This document shows positions 7,609 to 14,478 of a stretch of 14,478 nucleotides of DNA, piece by piece; position 1 is the first letter of the stretch, and the number at the start of each line of letters is the position of its first letter. The notes under the pieces were generated by a model that was not told the origin of the DNA, ran no database searches, and saw only the letters and a list, made by a program, of their open reading frames with translations. The position numbers and the translations under genes are program-made. Source of the stretch: Heterostelium multicystogenum (lineage: Eukaryota > Evosea > Eumycetozoa > Acytosteliales > Acytosteliaceae); assembly GCA_003667245.1 (NCBI GenBank), contig RCNN01000542.1:1-14478 (forward strand), in the 5' to 3' direction.

Positions 7609-8319
7609 TTATCTACCTTTGGTAAAATATGAGAATCTCTCTTTAGCAAGTTCAATCGCATTGTTCAAGTCGGTAACACCTTGGTCTGCTAATGGTGTTC
7701 TTGAAACTATAGTTTCTTCTTCGTCCACTTCAAAAACAATTCTATAGGACAATAATAATAATTTAATAATGATATTTATATTAGTACCACATGAGTATGA
7801 AGGTTAAAACATTAGATTGAATAAATACCCATCACTTATAATTTTCATCTAAATATAATCTTAGTACCCAATAGTTCTCCAAAATACCTTTCTTTGTGAT
7901 GACAGACGAGTCCTCAGTGGAGCAAATTCTGCGCATTAGACTAGTCAGCACATTTAGTACATCAAGCAATACCAGCTCGTTTACATTTTTGAGTCCAACA
8001 ATAAAGATCTCCAACTCCCCAGCTTTACCACCAACCAATAAACTGATCTATAATCTCCAACTCACCTACAATAAACATTAGCAGCGTTAGAACCAAACAA
8101 AACCTAGCAAGTTAAAAAAGTCAAATCAAAGTCAAAGAAGACCTACTATTTGTTACTTTGTTCTTTTCATGTATCTTTGATTCAAATGCTCTTTCTATCC
8201 TTTTCAGTTTTGAACTCCTCTATATTTGTTTGATCGTAAAATGCACTATGTATTCTCTTTCCATTACTATCCAAAATAATTACTGCTTTGATTTGACAAA
8301 TCAAGTCTAAATCATTCAT
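7609..8319 (-). CDS. copZ: coatomer subunit zeta (COPI), frame-broken
   Basis: Zeta-COP is the small longin-like subunit of the COPI coat, which drives Golgi-to-ER retrograde vesicle formation. Seen from ATG 8319: MNDLDLICQIKAVIILDSNG followed by KRIHSAFYDQT (the family's first strand and D.dG.r...kYYd), then one frame over ERAFESKIHEKNK. After an intron come VLFGSNAANVYC, then GGKAGELEIFIVG, NVNELVLLDVLNVL and KKGILENYWVLRLYLDEI. Removing one A near 7850 continues this as ISDG, which joins over an intron to IVFEVDEEETIVSRTPLAD; this corresponds to the family's vDEivDgGiilEtd. The end is VTDLNNAIELAKERFSYFTK-GR with TAA at 7609-7611. About 185 residues, the usual size. Two frame changes. The region 8030-8066 carries a short imperfect duplication that leaves an implausibly small intron. 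The symbol follows Dictyostelium usage and is by family only. Confidence 0.88.
7742..7828 (-). other. intron in the coatomer zeta gene (3')
   Basis: The donor GTATTT follows DEIISDG (codon split GG|A) and the acceptor TCCTATAG precedes IVFEVDEEE. It is 87 bases long. The join rebuilds the conserved DE-I-x-D-G segment. Confidence 0.85.
8003..8066 (-). repeat. imperfect direct duplication inside the coatomer zeta gene
   Basis: On the minus strand GAGTTGGAGAT occurs twice, about 45 bases apart, each followed by a TTTATTG...TTGG-type sequence. The upstream copy sits where an intron would be needed, between NVYC and GGKAG, but the GT..AG span available is only about 18 to 23 bases. Confidence 0.5.
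8104..8156 (-). other. intron in the coatomer zeta gene (5')
   Basis: The donor GTAACA follows IHEKNK and the acceptor AACTTGCTAG precedes VLFGSNAANVY. It is 53 bases long and phase 0. Confidence 0.65.
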
Positions 8320-8566
8320 TTTTCAATCAATCTATCTATCTATTTACAATATAAATTCTATAAACTACTACTATTATTATATATCTATCTAAAGAGTGAG
8401 TGCTTATTGATTTAATAAATTGTTCAACTAACTCTGTTAATCAATCCGACAACAAATAAAGCAATCAAAGAAAGATGAACATCAATCATATCATAATCAA
8501 CCATAACAAAGCCCAATTTAAAAATTAAAAATAGTAAAAATAAATTAAATTTGGTTTGTTCAGGCA

Positions 8567-8597
8567 AGTCAGATTACACACCTCTATGTGTCTGACT
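8567..8597. repeat. small hairpin
   Basis: AGTCAGA (8567-8573) pairs with TCTGACT (8591-8597), and CACA (8577-8580) pairs with TGTG (8587-8590). There is a 3-base bulge and a 6-base loop. Confidence 0.6.
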
Positions 8598-8676
8598 CAG
8601 CAAATTCATTCTTCATTCTGTAATAATTATTTATAACTTTATATTCTATACGATTATATTGTAATTATAATTATGT

Positions 8677-8807
8677 GAATGATAGATAATATGGCTCACA
8701 TACATAGTGCACTCTATCAGTGGAATAGAATTTAATTAATTAATTAATTTAATGGCTTTAAAACCTATAATAGTTTGACTTGGTGTGAGCCATATTATCT
8801 ATCATTC
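8677..8807. repeat. perfect 24-base inverted repeat with 83-base loop
   Basis: The left arm is 8677-8700 and the right arm 8784-8807; all 24 positions are complementary. The arms contain ATGATAGATAATATGGCTCA and its complement. The loop centre is the palindrome TTAATTAATTAATTAA. A further 13-base piece of the arm (ATTATCTATCATT) recurs in direct orientation at 8847-8859. No clear target-site duplication flanks it. It could be a small foldback element, a hairpin RNA precursor, or a regulatory palindrome. Confidence 0.85.
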
Positions 8808-9003
8808 TAAAGTTTACCCCTAGGGTACCTGGCCCTAAATCTAAACATTATCTATCATTTCTAATGACAATAGAGATAGCGTGAAATTATAAGTTTTAGT
8901 TAATGTAAATCCGTTACTCATTGACACTGAATGCTCAATGTTAACCTATTATTTATAAAAAGCAATCCAACAAAACAAAAAGTTTCCTAAAACAGTGAAA
9001 TCG

Positions 9004-9201
9004 ATGTTATCTTTCACAAATAAACAGGTGGACCTAGGTTTACATGAACTTTATCATCGCCTTTTAAGTGCAAACCAAATTTTAGTAATCTTTAGTTTTG
9101 CTTTGTTTGTTGTTTTCTTAAATTTTGTTTGTGTTCATGTTTTATGGACAACCCATGTTTTTTTGGAATTTGAACATCATCTTAAGAGATATCTCCTATG
9201 A
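9004..9201 (+). CDS. possible small single-pass membrane protein
   Basis: A 65-codon ORF from ATG 9004 to TGA. The N-terminal part is polar (SFTNKQVDLGLHELYHRL), followed by one hydrophobic segment of about 20 residues (ILVIFSFALFVVFLNFV), then a short amphipathic tail (EFEHHLKRYLL). The composition is more protein-like and less AT-rich than the flanks. I recognise no family, the ATG context is not the A-rich one usual in dictyostelids, and a 79-codon ORF runs on the other strand just beyond (9182-9421). It may be chance. Confidence 0.25.
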   Translation: MLSFTNKQVDLGLHELYHRLLSANQILVIFSFALFVVFLNFVCVHVLWTTHVFLEFEHHLKRYLL

Positions 9202-10500
9202 GGTTTCGCGATAACTTCGAATGTCGTTGACAATTTTTAAAATAATGTATTTTGTTGTGTTGTTTTTTTTTATGCCAGATGAGGCCCCCAACTGAATAAA
9301 TAAACACACTGAGGAAATCTTTCATCTTCACTTGAACATGAAATGCTCTGGTATTGTGGAGAACCCAAATTATGAGTTGAATATGAAAACTATAGTTGTT
9401 GCTTACCAGCACTGTCGACAATCACCTTTTTTGAATGAGTAAGGCAGATTTATTGGTCAACTTCAAACAACATTGTTTGGTGTTTATCTAGAGAGATGGA
9501 ATTATAAACCCACCCAAACCCTACTGGTTTTCCACTCTCTACATTCTCCTAGGATGGTAATTATCTGGTCCATTTTAAAGACCTTTAATATATATTCTAT
9601 TCTTTTTTTTTTTTGATTTTCCAAAAAAAAATGGGTTGCTTGATGTGGTAACATTTTAGAGAAAGAGCACTACTGATAGGGATACAGTTGAGTAGTCTTG
9701 TATATTTCTTGATTTCGGGTAGTGAACAATTGTTCGAATGCCTGCACCTTGTCCAATAAATGTGTTAAGAATTTAATTTAGAATTCTCACTAACTACCAA
9801 TAATTTGCAAATTTGAATAACATTTGATAAACTTTGAACTAAATAAGAGACCATACTTAAATTGCTTTTCAAAGTCATCATCAATTGAACTGTCCAATAA
9901 TATTATTATAAAATAATAAATTAAATATATGTTTATTCTATTTTTATTATTATTTCATTAGTTAATCAAATTTCTTCAAACTATAAATCATGGTTTTGAA
10001 AGTCATCATAAAACTATTGACAGAAAATAAATGTAAGGACACATCTGTATCTATCATATTAATAAGATCAACTATATGAGATTAAAATGACAAGTTGGCG
10101 ATCATTACCTAAATTAATTCAAGTGCTTATTCTCACCAATAGTTAATTCTTTTATAATTAAATACATATATTCCATTAAAAAAAAACAATATCTCAAAAT
10201 TAATAATATTAATTAATAAGAATATAAATCTCCTCTCCGTTTTTTCAAAAAAGATTTTTTGATCGATCAAAATAGTCAACTGACACATCTTACTTTAACG
10301 TCACAAAAAAAAAACCATCAAAAAACAAAATTACAAAAAACAAAAATCAATAAAACAGTGTGATGAGTCTTACTTAAAATACTTTAAAAAAATCTTTAAA
10401 AAAACCATCATCCAAACAATTATCCATTTGAATTTTAATGTTTTTTTCAAATTTGACCCGCTCTCTACTGATTGTTAATCACAAAAAAAACACTCAAATT
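9202..10500. other. gene-poor region, part 1
   Basis: No gene that I can support. A minus-strand ORF at 9182-9421 has unremarkable composition. Homopolymers of T and A are frequent (for example 9602-9614 and 10301-10312). A 16-base perfect palindrome TTTTGATCGATCAAAA lies at 10257-10272, overlapping TCAAAAAA/TTTTTTGA (10245-10262). Confidence 0.6.
10245..10272. repeat. overlapping palindromes
   Basis: TCAAAAAA (10245-10252) pairs with TTTTTTGA (10255-10262). The latter also begins the perfect palindrome TTTTGATCGATCAAAA (10257-10272), so the two foldings exclude each other. Confidence 0.6.
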
Positions 10501-12780
10501 TGTTTTGTTTTGTTTTTTTTTTGCAATCACTTTTCACCATCACCACATTTACACCGACTCCTCATAAAATCGCTCTCACATACCAAAAGTTTGCTTTAGA
10601 CCAGTCACTTTACTATCAAACTAACTAAATAACCTAATCCAACTCAAAACAACAATAATCATAATAGTATTATAATAACACCAAACAATCATTATCTATC
10701 TATTTTGTTCCATTACAACTTTCTAAATATAACACTACTTTACAATTTCAATCAGTTCATTAATTATCACTTCCAGCTCAACATAAACAGTTCCAAGGTT
10801 CAGTTCAGAAACAAATCAATTCAAATCAATTCTTACTTTCAATTTGATTTGGAGTCCAATTTTATGAACATTTTTAGATAGTTAGTTAAATAAGTGATAT
10901 TTACAAACAAATAGGAGTCTCTTTTAAATTAAGCGATTTCAGTAAATATTAGAGCGTACAGTTTGCAGAATCAGACCTTGGCAATTTGGTTGGAGTTACA
11001 AAAACAAAAGTATTTATCATAATTATATATAGTTCTGTAATTATACAATCTTCCACTCCAATATCATGTCATAAATAATTTATGGTTTGAACTATTCTTT
11101 TGATTATGTGAATTTAAGACGAGATGTTGGAACAGATCTTTATGATGTTATATGAATTCAAGGAGAATCTGTCTGATGAGTTTAGTTTATCACTTCACCT
11201 TCGCATATGCCACTTAATAGTAGTTTATTATTTTCACAATAGCAGAGAAACTATTTATTGCCTACCAACTACTTCTAATTTCGCAGTTGGTTTGTGATAA
11301 GGTTAAAGATCAACTTCTCTTTTGTTTAAATTCCATTTCACACAATGCAGTACACTGTCCCAATTAAAATCATAAATATCAAACAACACAATCAATAAAA
11401 ATTAAAATAAAAAAGGTAGTGTTGATGCAGCAGAGAAGTGCCAAAATATCAATCGATCCATAGCAATGCAATCACAATTAAAGTAACTTGTGTTTGGGAT
11501 CAATAATACTATTTATGTGTCGCGTGTTGATGTTGGTCGTAACATTTGCTGAAGTAAAAAGCAAATAACAAAGAAGAACAAACAGAGAATAGAGTATACA
11601 AGAGGGAAATTTATTATGTGAAAAGAGTACCACGACCTTTGTTTTCATTATATTATCGACATCTATTTATAATATATCTAAAGTTAACTTAACCTCTAGA
11701 TATAATTTTGTCACCCATTTTCTCAGTAATATTCCTGAATCAATCAATCAACAATCGATCAGTACAATATCATATCTATTCCCAAAGAATCTTTTGTTTT
11801 TTTTTTTTTATGTAGAGTATTTCCAACCACTTCCAACTTATCAATAACCATTGTTGTTTTAAAGCAATCGCTTTATCAACCAACAATTAAATTACTGTAG
11901 CTATATAATAAATGATCAACACAATCTAAATATGTCCTACCATTCACTTAATGTATGGTCACCTTAAATGGATGATTGGAAAAAATAGTGTCAGGGAGAT
12001 TGCTTTGACAACTTGGTGGTTCCTTATAAATATACAGCGTCCTACCACTAAAGAGTACTTTCATCATCAACTTCATCATCAGAAGTTTAACAAATAAAGA
12101 AAAAAGAGCAGTGTTTATAGCGAGTAGTGAATTTGGACCATCCAATTAAATCATACACACACCAAATCCTAACCAATCAGCAAACATACAAAATAATATA
12201 TATGTTGTCTAAATATAATAGATATATCATACATACATATATTTACAGTCATATCTGTATCAAACCACACTATCTAAAGCAGCAGCGTAGCAGTAGTAGA
12301 AGCGAAGCAACAATAGCAATAACACAACTTTCTCACTCCACTTCCAAATATTGATACAAGGTTCATGAATCATGTTTGTGATGTGTGTGGATTTAAAAAT
12401 ATATTTGGAACTTACCCAGCTTCCTGAAGTATTAGATTAGATTATTGAACTTAGTGAACAACAAAACCACGAAATCCAACAACACCGCTTCATTTCATTC
12501 ATGTTCACTTCCAGTTCCAACAACAACAAATATTGTACATTTGAAAATCAACCAACAAAACATCATCATCATCACATTTAACAATTTTATCATTTTAAAT
12601 AGAACGATGATTTTTAGTGATGAGTGAAGTGATTACTTTAATATACAACAAACAACTAAACGGTCAATCAAATCAATTCAAAAAAATTACATAAACCAAT
12701 TTCACCCTTGTTTATTGTGAAAACCTCCAATCACTAACCGAGTGTGTGAATAATCACACAAATAATATACACTTTGGTGT
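10501..12780. other. gene-poor region, part 2 (A/C-rich on the plus strand)
   Basis: The plus strand is noticeably A/C-rich over most of this stretch, which is unlike the other spacers. Short ORFs exist but none is convincing: 11124-11297 plus (57 residues, MLEQIFMMLYEFKENLSDEF at the start), 11948-12145 minus (no ATG start), and 12365-12427 plus (20 residues with a CDVCG zinc-knuckle-like motif). They could be exon fragments of one broken gene, long leader exons, or chance. Confidence 0.45.
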
Positions 12781-13734
12781 CTGTTGTTTGTTTGTTTTGT
12801 TTGTTGTTGGAACTGTTGTTGTGTTAATGTGTTTGGTGTTTAAGTAGTAGTGATAACAATAACAATTAAATAATATTGATTTTATGTTTTTTACTGATCA
12901 TGATGATGGTTTTTGATATGAACAGTACAGTATAGTATTTGTTGTAGTAATAAATAAAGCAGAGTATAAACAGAAGTTGATGAGTGTTGTTGGTTGTTGT
13001 TATTATTATTATGTTATTGATTATGTTAGTTTGTAGGTTTTTTAACTTTTTTTTAAATTTAATGATAATTTGTGTCTTGGCTAAAACCAACAACATATAA
13101 TATTCTCAAAAAATATAATACATTTATTATTATCATACTACTACTAGTATTATTATACTACTACTCAAAATTTAATTTAAGATCACATTGGTATTAATAA
13201 CAATTGTTCACCAAGAGTTGGTTTTTTGCTATTTATTTATTTATATAATTGTAATTGTTGTGTTTGTTTATTTTTGAATGCATATTATTAAATTGATCAG
13301 TCAAACATTATCATCATCATCATTATCTTGTTTACCAAATTCAAATTCACAATATCTTTATTTATTTAATCTAGAAATTAATTAATTTCCAGTTTCCAAA
13401 CTAAATTCAATTCTTTCTTTATTTAATTAATTAAATAATTTCCATTAACAAATCTTTATTATCAAACTAATTTAGAAAACAGAAATAGAGTCGCGCCTGA
13501 TTAATTCATAAATATTTATAATACAACCAAACACTATCCATAAATAACTATAATCAATCATTAACTTAAAAGTGTATTTTAAAAATATTGTAAAGTAAAT
13601 CAAAAGAGTTTAAGATTTATAAATAATCATAAAACAAAAAAAACAACAATATTGTTTTTTCCACAACTATATACAAATACATTGTAAAATAATAGATAGA
13701 ATAATAGTAATATAGATCTACAAAATATAACAAA
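12781..13734. promoter_or_regulatory. gene-poor region, part 3, upstream of the CTD phosphatase
   Basis: The base skew flips at about 12780 to G/T-rich on the plus strand (TTTGTTTGTTTTGTTTG and TTGTTGTTGG runs) up to about 13080. After that it is plain AT-rich up to the start codon of the phosphatase gene. It should contain that gene's promoter. No ORF is supported; those at 12866-13096 and 13617-13871 (minus) are low-complexity or overlap the phosphatase exon and intron. Confidence 0.5.
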
Positions 13735-14478
13735 ATGGCATCACCAATAACACAAGTACATAATCCAGCAGATTCAAAGTCATAGTATAAATAATTTTCC
13801 CAAAAAACCAAAAAGTAAGAATCCATTTTCCAGAATTGTTGGAAAACGTTGAAAATTAACCATATGGCCAATCCAATTTATTATTACTATTATTATAGAA
13901 GATACAACTAAATCAAGAGAAAAGAAAATTTTTCAAAGCACTTTTTTGTTGTTTTAGTGATCAAAGAATTAGTATCAAAGCAAGAGCTTACAAATGTACC
14001 GACTTTAGACTCGCTACTGAAGCCAATTTCACCAAATCATTTCGGCAAAAAGACATTGGTATTGGATCTCGACGAAAAACACTTGTACATTCTAGTTTTA
14101 AACCAGTGGCTAAAGCAGACTTTATAGTACCAGTTGAAATAGAGGGACAACTTCATCAAGTATATGTTTCTAAGCGTCCCCATGTCGACGAATTCATGCA
14201 AGCAATTTCACAAAAGTTTGAAATCGTTGTGTTCACAGCATCTCTAGCTAAATATGCCGATCCAGTGCTCGATCTACTGGATCCAAATCGTTTTGTACAT
14301 CATCGTTTATTCCGTGAAGCCTGTCACCACCACAAAGGAAATTTCGTAAAGGATCTCTCTCGACTGGGACGTGATCTGAAAAAACAACAACATCATCGAT
14401 AATTCGCCCACATCCTATTTATTCCACCCGAGAATGCAATCCCCATCGACAGTTGGTTTGATAATGAAAACGATATAG
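13735..14478 (+). CDS. CTD small phosphatase (SCP/FCP1 family), partial at the window end, frame-broken
   Basis: HAD-superfamily Ser phosphatase related to SCP1, which acts on the RNA polymerase II C-terminal domain and other nuclear phosphoproteins. Exon 1 starts at ATG 13735 ([14 protein letters not shown]) and, one frame over, continues to NNFPKKPK. After an intron (13815-13957) come [13 protein letters not shown] and [10 protein letters not shown], the start of the DLDET(L/V) catalytic motif. Two extra A residues at 14077-14078 break the frame there; the next frame then reads [69 protein letters not shown], and after further breaks near 14388 and 14425 [19 protein letters not shown] and [10 protein letters not shown]. 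This is the whole SCP core in order, including the second catalytic Asp region (DNSP). The window ends before the C-terminal helix. Four frame changes. It is close to the Dictyostelium SCP-like protein usually called fcpA, but I do not assert orthology. Confidence 0.93.
13815..13957 (+). other. intron 1 of the CTD phosphatase gene
   Basis: The donor GTAAGA follows FPKKPK and the acceptor TTGTTGTTTTAG precedes the exon reading ATC-AAA-GAA-TTA. The exon ends are phase 1 and phase 2, and join as A|TG to give KMIKEL. It is 143 bases long. Confidence 0.8.

Larger units (their letters stand above)
8320..9003. promoter_or_regulatory. region upstream of coatomer zeta, with foldback sequences
   Basis: About 680 bases with no gene of its own. 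It should contain the coatomer zeta promoter (minus strand). It holds the small hairpin at 8567-8597, the 24-base inverted repeat at 8677-8807 and a GC-rich island with CCCTAGGG (8818-8825) and GGTACC. Confidence 0.6.

Noticed and set aside
7446..7661. 71-codon minus-strand ORF starting inside coatomer zeta
   Set aside because: It begins in the wrong frame over the zeta C-terminus; the zeta frame itself reads through to its own TAA at 7609.
8677..8807. Full DNA transposon with terminal inverted repeats
   Set aside because: Only 131 bases long, no transposase and no visible target-site duplication, so it is reported as an inverted repeat only.
9717..9760. TGTTCGAATGCC, resembling a tRNA B box
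   Set aside because: No T-arm pairing, no A box or acceptor stem at the right distance on either strand.
10355..10400. GTGATGAG as a C box of a C/D snoRNA
   Set aside because: No D box with terminal stem at a fitting distance and no upstream promoter element I could recognise.
12508..12815. 15-base inverted repeat CAGTTCCAACAACAA / TTGTTGTTGGAACTG
   Set aside because: Both arms lie in CAA/TTG low-complexity sequence, so the match is mostly explained by simple repeats.

Overview
The window looks like nuclear DNA of a dictyostelid social amoeba (Amoebozoa). The evidence is very AT-rich spacers, short AT-rich GT..AG introns, ATT/AAT trinucleotide tracts, Asn and Gln runs in proteins, and a set of clearly eukaryotic housekeeping genes that read as dictyostelid-like. 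I cannot name the species.

Layout: (1) minus strand, about 1507 to 363, a Mis12/Mtw1-type kinetochore subunit; (2) minus strand, 2908 to 1725, a protein with a signal-peptide-like start and beta-propeller-like repeats; (3) plus strand, 3901 to 5253, the U1 snRNP 70K protein with RRM and an Arg/Asp-rich tail; (4) minus strand, 6706 to 6061, a small universal stress protein with three introns; (5) minus strand, 8319 to 7609, the zeta subunit of the COPI coatomer; (6) a gene-poor stretch of about 4.5 kb (9.2 to 13.7 kb) in which only tiny, doubtful ORFs are visible; (7) plus strand, 13735 to the window edge, an SCP/FCP1-type CTD small phosphatase cut by the end of the window. The genes are unrelated housekeeping functions (mitosis, splicing, stress, vesicle traffic, phosphatase signalling) and do not form a pathway or operon.

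The dominant oddity is that all six recognisable genes, including ones expected to be essential, are broken by several 1- or 2-base frame changes, many of them at A runs. Homology can be followed from frame to frame across each break, so the genes are better read as intact genes in a sequence with uncorrected indels than as six adjacent pseudogenes. Long ORFs on the opposite strand (for example plus 1729-2103) are shadows of these broken genes.

The best candidates for something unannotated are non-coding: a two-hairpin structure in the spacer between genes 2 and 3 (3582-3681), a perfect 24-base inverted repeat around an 83-base loop upstream of the coatomer gene (8677-8807), and the large gene-poor block ahead of the phosphatase gene. 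I saw no tRNA, rRNA, CRISPR array or convincing transposase.
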